Source of the DNA: Flavobacteriaceae bacterium
GTDB taxonomy: Bacteria; Bacteroidota; Bacteroidia; Flavobacteriales; Flavobacteriaceae
Assembly: GCA_016649745.1 (NCBI GenBank)
Contig: JAENXD010000008.1
Span: 1 to 32,727, forward strand
Direction: 5' to 3'
Length of the DNA stretch: 32,727 bases
Below, piece by piece: positions 1 to 8,406 of this stretch (position 1 is the first letter of the stretch; each line of letters starts with the position of its first letter). The position numbers and the translations under genes were made by a program. The notes below the pieces were generated by a model that saw nothing but the letters and a program-made list of their open reading frames with translations, ran no database searches and was not told the DNA's origin.

Positions 1-55
1 TCATTTTTACAAATGTCATAAAAATCATTAGCGTTAATCCTATTATCTTTCTCAT
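1..55 (-). CDS. 5' tip of a truncated gene, signal-peptide-like (porU candidate)
   Basis: Reading leftward from an ATG at 55-53 gives 18 open codons, MRKIIGLTLMIFMTFVKM, before the window ends. A short basic start followed by a hydrophobic run looks like a signal peptide, so this may be the start of an exported protein transcribed divergently from gldJ. In Flavobacterium johnsoniae, as I remember it, porU and porV (type IX secretion) lie next to gldJ, so porU is the best guess. That rests on synteny only, because 18 residues cannot identify a protein, and the fragment could also be chance. Confidence 0.35.
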   Translation of the reverse strand, partial: MRKIIGLTLMIFMTFVKM

Positions 56-871
56 TAATTTTGTGTGATTAATTAACAAATATCTCATTTTATTATTGAA
101 GTTTCCTAATTTTTCTGCCAACTTGCAAAAACTAGGTCACTTTACATTTAATTTACAACTATATATATCTTTTCCTTATTTCCTTATTCTGAAAAAAAAG
201 CATCCATTCTATTCCCAACCAATAGGTCTGAATTAATTTTCTTCAAATTGAACGGTTTCATTACCAGTTTTAGCTATTTTTCTATATCTATTTTTTATTT
301 GATAGTCGTGATATCGTATCAATTCATTATTCACCGAGAAAATTCACTACCTTTTGAAAGAAAAATAAGTAGTTTCTTTTACAAAAAACGCTGTTTTTGT
401 CATATTATTGCAGATGTTCCATTCTTTTGAAACAGGCCAAACTTAGATAACATTTCATAAAAAATATTTTTTAGCTGAAATTCAATTTCATTCAAATTTT
501 ATAATAATATAAGTGTCAGTAATCTAATTACTTAAATCTATTTTAAACATCCCAATTTCAGTTAGATTCACTTTAATTATATACTTTTCATGGCTGTTTG
601 AGGCTGCATTTTCAATTCAATTTTAAAAAAATATATCCATTTCTTAAGAATGTTGTAATTTTGGTTGAAAGAAATATAAAAATAATTACTGTTTGTGAGG
701 TACTTCATTAAAAAAATAGCATTATCATTGAAATATATTACAACATTTGGCATACTAAAAATTGAAAACTGCCGTTAGTAAAAGCGTAGCAAATATTTAT
801 TAAACTTATTTCTTGCAAAAAAATTAAATTAATGTAAATTGCGGAAAAAATATAACCCTAACCAATTTGAA
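56..871. other. AT-rich gap with no supported gene upstream of gldJ
   Basis: About 815 bases separate the putative leftward gene from the GldJ start. The stretch is very AT-rich and I find no convincing gene, tRNA or repeat array in it. A 60-codon open frame at 248-430 has no recognisable domain or initiation context. One exact TAnnTTTG match (TAATTTTG, 656-663) could be a gldJ promoter -7 element with a leader of about 200 nt, but no TTG sits at the expected upstream distance, and one such match is expected by chance in a region this long. Confidence 0.5.
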
Positions 872-2578
872 ATGAACTTAAAAAATCTAAATAACATTAC
901 TAGGTTAATCATATTAACTATTACTGTTGTTTTCTTTGTGAGTTGCCATAATAGAAATCCAAGAAATAACGTATCTCTTACCGGTTGGAGTTCAAAAGAC
1001 AAGAAAGCTGGTGGTTTTGCGGGGGATACAAAATATAAAGGCCAGGAAGCTCCTCCGGGAATGGTTCTGATAGAAGGTGGTACATTTACCATGGGCCATG
1101 TGCAGGATGATGTCATGTTCGATTGGAATACCACACCTGTTCAACAACAGGTGCGTTCATTTTATATGGATGAAACTGAAGTGACCAACTCGGAATATCT
1201 ATTTTATTTAGATTGGATGGAAAAAGTTTTTCCTCCAAATGATCCCAACTATGAGCATATATATGAATCGGCTGTTCCTGATACATTAGTATGGAGAGAC
1301 GTTTTGGGATTGAACGAATCATTGACTGAAAACTATTTAAGGCATCCCGGCTATGCCGACTATCCTGTGATTGGTGTTAGCTGGATTCAGGCCAATCAAT
1401 ATTGCAAGTGGAGAACTGATAGGGTTAATGAAAAAATATTAATGGATAAAGGAGTGTTAAAACCACTTTTCAAGTTAGATTCTTTAGAAGTTAAAGGACA
1501 AAATAATTTTAATACAGATACTTATTTAACAAATCCTTATGCACTTTTTGACGGTGATTCAACCATTTACAAAAAAGGATTGCCAACTAATAAACAACTT
1601 AAAAAAGGAGAAGCTAAACCAACAAGAGGTTCATTTACGGGAAGACAGGTTAAAATTTCTGATGGAATACTAAGTACAAAATTCAGACTTCCAACCGAAG
1701 CCGAATGGGAATATGCAGCAAAAGCTGTTGTTGAAGATCGTGAGTACAACAATACCCGTGGAAGAAAAAAATACGCCTGGAGCGGGAAATATACCCGTAA
1801 CAAATCAAAAAAATATAAAGGAGACCAACTTGCCAACTTTAAGCAAGGAAAAGGAGATTACAGTGGTGTTCCCGGATGGAGTAACGATGGCGCAGATATT
1901 ACCATTGCTGTAAAATCATATGAACCTAACGCATTCGGTTTATATGACATGTCAGGTAATGTTGCTGAATGGGTCGCTGATGTTTACCGTCCTATTATTG
2001 ACAATGAAGCAAATGATTTCAACTATTTCAGGGGAAATATTTTTACAAAAAAAATGATTGATGCCGAAGGAAATGTTGTTATTGCAGATGATCAGAATGT
2101 GGGATATGACACCTTAGATAATGGAAAAATAGTACCAAAATTTTTGCCCGGAAGCGTTAAATATACTCCAGTTACCAAACGTGACGCATATATGAGAAAT
2201 AATTATGAGAAGGCTTATAATGTAGATATTAATGATGGTGATTTGGCTTCGACAAAATTATACAGTAAAGATGAAGAAGATTTGGAAACCAAACCCCGAA
2301 TGTACAACTCGCCTATTAAACCTCGAGTTATTGGAGAAAGCGGCTTATTAATGCAAGAATACGACGTTAAAAAAAGAACGACTTTAGTTAGCGATATAAC
2401 ACGCGTTTACAAAGGAGGTTCATGGAAAGATATGGAATATTGGTTAGACCCTTCCCAGCGAAGGTATTTGCCGGAATATATGGCCACCAACTATATTGGT
2501 TTCAGATGTGCTTCTGACAGAATTGGTCCAATGACCTATAAAAAAAGAAAACCGTCAACCACAAAAGTCAGATATTAA
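872..2578 (+). CDS. gldJ: Gliding motility / type IX secretion lipoprotein GldJ
   Basis: GldJ is an outer-membrane lipoprotein facing the periplasm, needed for gliding and for the type IX secretion machinery in Bacteroidetes. I chose the ATG at 872 (568 aa) over a TTG at 839, because it puts a normal lipoprotein signal at the N-terminus: basic residues, a hydrophobic stretch and the lipobox FVSC with Cys25. The residues after the Cys (HNRNPR) are basic, as expected for a lipoprotein that stays in the periplasm. The mature protein has the formylglycine-generating-enzyme/sulfatase-modifying fold used by GldJ and GldK: PPGMVLIEGGTFTMG near the start, DETEVTNSEY, RLPTEAEWEYAAK, DMSGNVAEWVADVY and a C-terminal YKGGSW...GFRCA segment. 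Length fits the family. A terminator follows directly. GldK is the main alternative, but the long insertions and the murF neighbour favour GldJ. Confidence 0.9.
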   Translation: MNLKNLNNITRLIILTITVVFFVSCHNRNPRNNVSLTGWSSKDKKAGGFAGDTKYKGQEAPPGMVLIEGGTFTMGHVQDDVMFDWNTTPVQQQVRSFYMDETEVTNSEYLFYLDWMEKVFPPNDPNYEHIYESAVPDTLVWRDVLGLNESLTENYLRHPGYADYPVIGVSWIQANQYCKWRTDRVNEKILMDKGVLKPLFKLDSLEVKGQNNFNTDTYLTNPYALFDGDSTIYKKGLPTNKQLKKGEAKPTRGSFTGRQVKISDGILSTKFRLPTEAEWEYAAKAVVEDREYNNTRGRKKYAWSGKYTRNKSKKYKGDQLANFKQGKGDYSGVPGWSNDGADITIAVKSYEPNAFGLYDMSGNVAEWVADVYRPIIDNEANDFNYFRGNIFTKKMIDAEGNVVIADDQNVGYDTLDNGKIVPKFLPGSVKYTPVTKRDAYMRNNYEKAYNVDINDGDLASTKLYSKDEEDLETKPRMYNSPIKPRVIGESGLLMQEYDVKKRTTLVSDITRVYKGGSWKDMEYWLDPSQRRYLPEYMATNYIGFRCASDRIGPMTYKKRKPSTTKVRY

Positions 2579-2598
2579 TACTATTTTTAAAATAAACG

Positions 2599-2630
2599 AA
2601 ACCTCACTGAAATTTCAGTGAGGTTTTTTT
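2599..2630 (+). terminator. Strong intrinsic terminator after gldJ
   Basis: A perfect 28-base palindrome spans 2599-2626, with arms AAACCTCACTGAAA and TTTCAGTGAGGTTT, and runs into seven T residues at 2624-2630. It lies 20 bases after the gldJ stop and ends only 11 bases before the murF ATG. Confidence 0.92.
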
Positions 2631-2641
2631 ATATTTAATTC

Positions 2642-3901
2642 ATGAATATTGAACAATTATACGAGTTATATACCAAAACTTATTTAGTGGATACAGATTC
2701 CCGAAAAATAAGAAAAGGCAGCATATATTTTGCCCTAAAAGGAGATAATTTCAATGGAAACGAATTTGCGGCAGAAGCATTGAAAAGTGGAGTAAGTTAT
2801 GCGGTTATTGATGAAACAGAATACCATAAGTTTCCTAATACGGTATTAGTCAGCAATGTTTTAGAGACACTTCAAAAGTTAGCAAATTTTCACAGAAAGC
2901 AACTTACATTCCCTATTATTTCATTAACAGGGAGCAACGGAAAAACCACCACCAAAGAACTTATTAATGCTGTGTTGTCAAAAAAATATCAAACAACCGC
3001 AACCACAGGCAATTTAAACAATCATATTGGTGTGCCGCTTACGTTGTTATCCATGACGCCAAAAACAGAAATTGGCATTGTTGAAATGGGCGCAAACCAT
3101 TTAAAGGAAATTAAATTTTTATGCAGTATTGCTGAACCTAGTTATGGCTTAATCACCAATTTCGGAAAAGCACATTTAGAAGGATTTGGAGATTTTGAGG
3201 GTGTTATTAAAGCCAAATCGGAATTGTATGATTTTTTGAGATTGACCAACGGTACTGTTTTTATAAATACAGATGATGCGCTGCAAATAAAACAATCATC
3301 AGGAATAAATGCCGTTGAATTTAACAGTCGTGACATTAAATTTGTTGAAGCAGGCCCATTTGTAAAAGTTCAATTCAAAAACACTATTATTGAAAGTAAC
3401 CTCATCGGAAAATACAATTACAACAATATTGCGGTTGCCGTTGCCGTTGGAAATTATTTTAGTGTTCCTGAAACCGATATTAAAAAAGCCATTGAAAATT
3501 ATATTCCTTCTAATAACCGTTCACAAATCATTCAAAAAGGAACCAACAAAATAATTTTAGATGCCTATAATGCAAATCCCAGCAGCATGCATGCAGCGCT
3601 CGAAAATTTTGCGCAACTGAAGGACACCAATAAAATTGCATTTTTAGGAGATATGTTTGAATTGGGAGAAGAAAGCAAGGCAGAACATCAAAAAATAGCT
3701 GATTTGGTGACTTCCTATAACTTTTCAAAAGTTTATTTAATAGGAAAAGCATTTTCTACAATCCATGTAAAAAATGCTTTTGTTTCTGAAAGTTTTGAAT
3801 CTTTCAAAAATTCAACTAATTATTCAAACATTAACAATGCCACAATTCTTATAAAAGGATCTCGTGGTATGGCTTTAGAAAGACTTTTAGATCTTCTCTG
3901 A
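2642..3901 (+). CDS. murF: UDP-N-acetylmuramoyl-tripeptide--D-alanyl-D-alanine ligase MurF
   Basis: MurF adds D-Ala-D-Ala to the UDP-MurNAc tripeptide in the cytoplasm, the last soluble step of peptidoglycan precursor synthesis. The 419-residue product shows the Mur-ligase layout: an N-terminal substrate domain with DSRKIRKGSIYFALKGDNFNG, the ATP-binding loop SLTGSNGKTTTKE, GNLNNHIGVPLTLLSM, EMGANHLKEI, the central NRSQ segment, LDAYNANPSSM and a C-terminal domain ending in KGSRGMALE. The N-terminal motif fits a start at this ATG. No Shine-Dalgarno sequence is evident. The gene begins just after the gldJ terminator, so it needs readthrough or a promoter I cannot place. Its last 15 bases overlap the 3' end of the convergent kinase gene. 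Confidence 0.95.
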   Translation: MNIEQLYELYTKTYLVDTDSRKIRKGSIYFALKGDNFNGNEFAAEALKSGVSYAVIDETEYHKFPNTVLVSNVLETLQKLANFHRKQLTFPIISLTGSNGKTTTKELINAVLSKKYQTTATTGNLNNHIGVPLTLLSMTPKTEIGIVEMGANHLKEIKFLCSIAEPSYGLITNFGKAHLEGFGDFEGVIKAKSELYDFLRLTNGTVFINTDDALQIKQSSGINAVEFNSRDIKFVEAGPFVKVQFKNTIIESNLIGKYNYNNIAVAVAVGNYFSVPETDIKKAIENYIPSNNRSQIIQKGTNKIILDAYNANPSSMHAALENFAQLKDTNKIAFLGDMFELGEESKAEHQKIADLVTSYNFSKVYLIGKAFSTIHVKNAFVSESFESFKNSTNYSNINNATILIKGSRGMALERLLDLL

Positions 3902-4747
3902 TTTTATTATTTCTCTGTGATATTCTATTAAACCGTCAATAGGCCGTCTCAAAATATTTCCTATTTCTACCATGTAATATCTTGCCACATCATTGATAAT
4001 GTCTTGAGAGAAAAAAGCAATTGAGCCTACAAAATGAATAGGCACATGAACTGATTCTGTATATGGCAATATTCGATTCTTAAAAAATTCTTTAATACCT
4101 TTTTGCAACACTTTATTAAAATAAGGAGTGCGTTCATTTTTGAAAATAAATTCAGCAAAATGCGCTAAATAGGCATTCGGATTATCTTCTTTATAAATAT
4201 TTCTTTTAATGACATCGGCATCCAAATCAAACTGCGTTTCAAAAAGTTTTGCAATCTCCTTTGGCATTTTATGGTAATAATAATCTCTTATTAATTTTTT
4301 TCCGAAATAATTTCCGCTGGCCTCATCCATCAAAATATACCCTAAAGAAGGAACTCTGACATCCACATTTTTTCCGTCAAAATAACAGCTGTTTGATCCC
4401 GTCCCAAGTATACATACAATTCCGGGCTTTGTTGTCACGGCATAAACTGCTGCGAAAGTATCTTCTTTTACAACAATTTCAGCATTCAAAAAAAATGATT
4501 CAAATATAGATTTCAAAAGCGATGTCAGTCTCTCTGTTCCACACCCGGCACCATAAAAATAAACTTCGGTCACTTCTTCTTTGTGACTCGTTATTTCCTG
4601 GTTGCTTTGGATTCTGCTTTTTAATAAGTCGGCAGACAATATCTCAGGATTTAACCCCTCAGTTCTTGTTTTAAATATTTGATTTCCAGATTTATCCAGT
4701 AAAATCCAATCGGCTTTTGTAGAACCACCATCTGCTATTAGAATCAT
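3887..4747 (-). CDS. BadF/BadG/BcrA-type sugar kinase (amino-sugar kinase or glucokinase-like)
   Basis: The 286-residue product belongs to the ASKHA kinase superfamily, BadF/BadG/BcrA/BcrD branch, which includes N-acetylglucosamine kinases and the MurNAc/GlcNAc kinase MurK. Visible motifs are the N-terminal phosphate loop ADGGSTKADWILLD, the segment YFYGAGCGTER, the second loop ILGTGSNSCYFDG, LGYILMDEASGNYFGKKL, and a C-terminal VGSIAFFSQD adenosine-type motif. There is no signal peptide, so it acts in the cytoplasm. It is the last gene of a pfkA-gapA-kinase operon, 26 bases after gapA. The glycolytic neighbours allow a glucokinase role, for example on the glucose released by maltose phosphorolysis. 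The general family and the nearby murF allow amino-sugar salvage. The sequence does not settle the substrate. No terminator separates it from murF. Confidence 0.8.
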   Translation of the reverse strand: MILIADGGSTKADWILLDKSGNQIFKTRTEGLNPEILSADLLKSRIQSNQEITSHKEEVTEVYFYGAGCGTERLTSLLKSIFESFFLNAEIVVKEDTFAAVYAVTTKPGIVCILGTGSNSCYFDGKNVDVRVPSLGYILMDEASGNYFGKKLIRDYYYHKMPKEIAKLFETQFDLDADVIKRNIYKEDNPNAYLAHFAEFIFKNERTPYFNKVLQKGIKEFFKNRILPYTESVHVPIHFVGSIAFFSQDIINDVARYYMVEIGNILRRPIDGLIEYHREIIKSEKI

Positions 4748-4773
4748 TTTTTATTTTTTAGAACTATTATTTC

Positions 4774-5781
<1,008 letters not shown>

Positions 5782-5808
5782 CTATTGTTTTAATTTATTA
5801 TTCTATTT

Positions 5809-6795
5809 TTATACTGAAGTTATTTCAGCAACTTTAAGTAATTCTTGATTAATATCATTATTCATTTTTATGGCTTTATTTAAATCAACTTTTGATATTT
5901 GATTATTTGTAATACCTACCATAATTCCTGTTGATTTATCCAGTAAAGCTTCAACTGCCGCAACACCCAATCTGCTCGCCAAAACCCTGTCATAACAACT
6001 TGGAGATCCGCCGCGTTGCATATGCCCTAAAACCGATACTCTAATGTCATAATAAGGAAAGTTTTCATTGATATAATCGGCCAGTTCAAAAACACTTTTG
6101 CCAATTTTATCTCCTTCTGAAACAACTACAATACTGCTTGTTTTACCTTTTTCTTTACTTTTTTGAAGAGACTCTACCAACCTGTCCAATCCTAAATCTT
6201 TTTCGGGGATTAAGATTTCTTCGGCACCGGCTCCAATTCCTGAGTTTAAGGCTATAAAACCTGCATCACGCCCCATAACTTCAATAAAGAACAATCTGTT
6301 GTGAGAACTTGCGGTATCGCGTATTTTATCAATCGCTTCCACAACGGTATTTAATGCAGTATCGTACCCAATAGTGTTATCAGTTCCGTAAATATCATTG
6401 TCAATCGTACCAGGAATTCCGACAATTGGAAAATTAAATTCTTCAATAAATTTTAGGCCTCCGGTAAAAGTTCCATCCCCTCCAATAAGCACTAATGCAC
6501 CAATACCTGCTTCTTTTAAACTTTCATAAGCCTTAACCCTTCCCTCAACCGTTCTAAATTCATTGGAACGTGCCGATTTTAAAATTGTGCCTCCTTTATT
6601 GATAATATTGCTGACATGGCGCGCAGAAAGTATTTCAAAATCTCCTTCAATCAAACCTTGATAACCTCTATAAACACCAACACATTCAACCCTGTAATAA
6701 GTACAGGCCCTAACAACGGCTCTTATAGCTGCATTCATTCCAGGAGCATCTCCTCCGGATGTTAAAACTGCTATCTTTTTTATTGGTTCATTCAT
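5809..6795 (-). CDS. pfkA: ATP-dependent 6-phosphofructokinase
   Basis: The enzyme phosphorylates fructose 6-phosphate to fructose 1,6-bisphosphate, the committed step of glycolysis, in the cytoplasm. The 328 residues match bacterial PfkA in length. Motifs are the ATP-binding LTSGGDAPGMNAAIRAVVR, the nucleotide loop IGGDGTFTG (a Gly follows Asp107, as in the ATP-dependent rather than PPi-dependent type), the active-site PGTIDNDIYGTD with Asp132 as presumed base, the substrate-binding EVMGRDAGFIA, and VLGHMQRGGSPSCYDR. It is the first gene of the pfkA-gapA-kinase operon. An exact -7 element lies 17 bases upstream of its start codon. Confidence 0.96.
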   Translation of the reverse strand: MNEPIKKIAVLTSGGDAPGMNAAIRAVVRACTYYRVECVGVYRGYQGLIEGDFEILSARHVSNIINKGGTILKSARSNEFRTVEGRVKAYESLKEAGIGALVLIGGDGTFTGGLKFIEEFNFPIVGIPGTIDNDIYGTDNTIGYDTALNTVVEAIDKIRDTASSHNRLFFIEVMGRDAGFIALNSGIGAGAEEILIPEKDLGLDRLVESLQKSKEKGKTSSIVVVSEGDKIGKSVFELADYINENFPYYDIRVSVLGHMQRGGSPSCYDRVLASRLGVAAVEALLDKSTGIMVGITNNQISKVDLNKAIKMNNDINQELLKVAEITSV

Positions 6796-6812
6796 GTGTA
6801 AAAAATATAATA

Positions 6813-6820
6813 CAAAGTTA
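6813..6820 (-). promoter_or_regulatory. Putative -7 element of the pfkA operon
   Basis: On the minus strand this reads TAACTTTG, an exact match to the Bacteroidetes -7 consensus TAnnTTTG. It ends 17 bases before the pfkA ATG, implying a very short leader of about 10 nt. No clear TTG lies at the usual -33 distance, so the call rests on one element and on position. Confidence 0.4.
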
Positions 6821-6882
6821 CTTTTAAATGCATTTTCCGCCTACGAAACCTCCTAATATTCACTAAAACGATTTCGTTAAAC

Positions 6883-6925
6883 AAAGCAAGATAAGGAGTT
6901 TATTTTAAACCCCTTATCTTGCTTT
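6883..6925 (-). terminator. Long hairpin closing the minus-strand PUL operon
   Basis: A 20-bp stem with one mismatch (left arm 6883-6902, right arm 6906-6925, loop TTT) carries the GC-richer core AGCAAGATAAGG/CCTTATCTTGCT. It lies 118-160 bases downstream of the last PUL gene (stop at 7043) and upstream of pfkA. On the minus strand the stem is followed by a moderately T-rich stretch, so it most likely terminates the PUL transcript before the glycolytic operon. Confidence 0.7.
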
Positions 6926-6967
6926 ATGTTATCGGTTATATGTTAGCTGTTAAATGTTATAGGTTGT
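6926..6967. repeat. Three imperfect 14-bp tandem units
   Basis: The units are ATGTTATCGGTTAT (6926-6939), ATGTTAGCTGTTAA (6940-6953) and ATGTTATAGGTTGT (6954-6967). All share ATGTTA at the start and GTT at positions 10-12. They lie between the long hairpin and the end of the PUL operon, in non-coding DNA. No function can be assigned. Confidence 0.7.
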
Positions 6968-7002
6968 TGGTTTTGAATTTTGTTTGAATTGAACTATAGA
7001 AC

Positions 7003-7022
7003 GGACAGGTTGCGACCTGTCC
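7003..7022. repeat. Short perfect palindrome after the last PUL gene
   Basis: GGACAGGT (7003-7010), loop TGCG, then ACCTGTCC (7015-7022) forms a GC-rich 8-bp hairpin 21 bases past the stop of the GH13 gene. No clean T-tract follows on the minus strand, so a dispersed palindromic repeat or an mRNA 3'-end stabilising hairpin is as likely as a terminator. Confidence 0.6.
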
Positions 7023-7042
7023 CCTACTTTTAATTGAATAAA

Positions 7043-8404
7043 TTAATCAATCAAAATTTTATATTGCCAAGGTTTAAAAGTTAAGGGCTTTTCTTTGGAA
7101 AACAAAAACTTTTCATTGCTAAAAAAATCAATTGATTCTCCTTCATTTTCAGAAGTAAATGTAACTTCTTTATTGGATAGATTGGCCATGAAAGTTATCT
7201 TATCACCATCCTTTTCTCTTGAGAAAATTAAAATATTTTCATCATCAGAAGAAGGAATTTTAGTGTATAAAGCTGCATTTTTACCTCCGCTTAGTGCTTT
7301 ATTATTATTTTTTAGCTCCCCTAATTTCACCAATAATGGCCATACTTTACCTTTAGTTTTTGGAATGGTGTCTTTTTCGAAAAATAATAAACGTTTGTTC
7401 ATATCATATTCCTGTCCGCTATAAATTAAAGGCATTCCAGGTGCGCAATACGATAATGCCAACATGACTTCTGAAGCGTCTCCCATGCGTTCTTTTACGG
7501 TTCCACTCCAAGAATTTTCATCGTGATTGGTCACAAAATTCATCAAAATGTCGTCTTTTTTATACAAGGTATCGATTTGAGCCATGCGTTCATCCCAATT
7601 TTTAACGGTTTCCTTACCTTGTGCAATGGCATTCATTCTATGGTGCGTATCCCAACTGTATCCCATATCAAAACCATTTTCAAATAAATTTGGCTCCCAA
7701 CCTTCGGCTAGCATAAAAACAGGTTTTATTTTTTTAAGTTCCACTACTGTGTTTTCCCAAAAATCAACCGGAACCATACCGGCAACGTCACATCTAAATC
7801 CATCCACACTAACTTCAGTTAGCCAATATTTCATATCTTCCAACATTTCAGCACGCATTTCTTGATTGTCGTAATTTAAATCTGCAACATCTGTCCAATC
7901 TGTTCCAACGGTATGCGTAATTTCTCCTTTTTCATTTTTTGTATAATATTCCGGATGGCTTTTTAACCACACGTGATCCCAACCGGTATGATTTGTCACC
8001 CAATCCAAAATTACATACATTCCATTTTCATGTGCGGTATTTACCAAATTTTTCACATCCTCTAAGTTTCCAAATTCAGGATTCACTTTTGTATAGTCTG
8101 AAACGGCGTAATAACTTCCTAAACTGCCTTTACTTTTTGTTGTAGAAATAGGATAAATAGGCATTACCCATATAATTTTTACGCCCAATTCCTTTAATTG
8201 AGGAATATCTTCCGTGAATTTTTGAAAAGTTCCCTCTGGGGAATACTGACGAATATTCACTTCATAAATTACCGCATTTTCCAATGCTTCATCTGAAACT
8301 GGTTTTATGGTTGTCAAATTATTTATGTTAGATTGTTCTTTTTTATTTTCTGATTTACACGATACTAAAACAGCAAGAATTATTATAAAAAGTAAATTTT
8401 TCAT
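7043..8404 (-). CDS. GH13 alpha-amylase-family lipoprotein
   Basis: This 453-residue protein is a compact GH13 hydrolase that probably trims maltodextrins in the periplasm. The lipobox LVSC gives Cys16, and the following residues (KSENKK) are not an acidic surface-export signal. The four GH13 regions are present: DWVTNHTG (134-141), DGFRCDVAG with nucleophile Asp206, MLAEGWEP with acid/base Glu234, and VTNHDENSW with Asp295. The catalytic barrel starts at about residue 43 (NAVIYEVNIRQYSPEG), leaving no room for an N-terminal binding module, and a small C-terminal beta domain closes the protein. It is the last PUL operon gene, starting 2 bases after the GH97 stop. Exact specificity (amylase, oligo-1,6-glucosidase or transferase) cannot be read from the motifs. 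Confidence 0.88.
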   Translation of the reverse strand: MKNLLFIIILAVLVSCKSENKKEQSNINNLTTIKPVSDEALENAVIYEVNIRQYSPEGTFQKFTEDIPQLKELGVKIIWVMPIYPISTTKSKGSLGSYYAVSDYTKVNPEFGNLEDVKNLVNTAHENGMYVILDWVTNHTGWDHVWLKSHPEYYTKNEKGEITHTVGTDWTDVADLNYDNQEMRAEMLEDMKYWLTEVSVDGFRCDVAGMVPVDFWENTVVELKKIKPVFMLAEGWEPNLFENGFDMGYSWDTHHRMNAIAQGKETVKNWDERMAQIDTLYKKDDILMNFVTNHDENSWSGTVKERMGDASEVMLALSYCAPGMPLIYSGQEYDMNKRLLFFEKDTIPKTKGKVWPLLVKLGELKNNNKALSGGKNAALYTKIPSSDDENILIFSREKDGDKITFMANLSNKEVTFTSENEGESIDFFSNEKFLFSKEKPLTFKPWQYKILID

Positions 8405-8406
8405 TT

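Noticed and set aside
248-430. 60-codon open frame in the gap before gldJ
   Set aside because: Low-complexity AT-rich composition, no ribosome-binding context, no domain, and such frames occur by chance in gaps of this length.
839-871. Extended GldJ start at TTG 839
   Set aside because: It adds 11 mostly polar residues before the lipoprotein signal; the ATG at 872 gives a normal signal peptide with Cys25.
6867-6878. AACGATTTCGTT palindrome as a pfkA operator
   Set aside because: Only five-base arms; a match of this size is common by chance, and it does not match the LacI-type sites.
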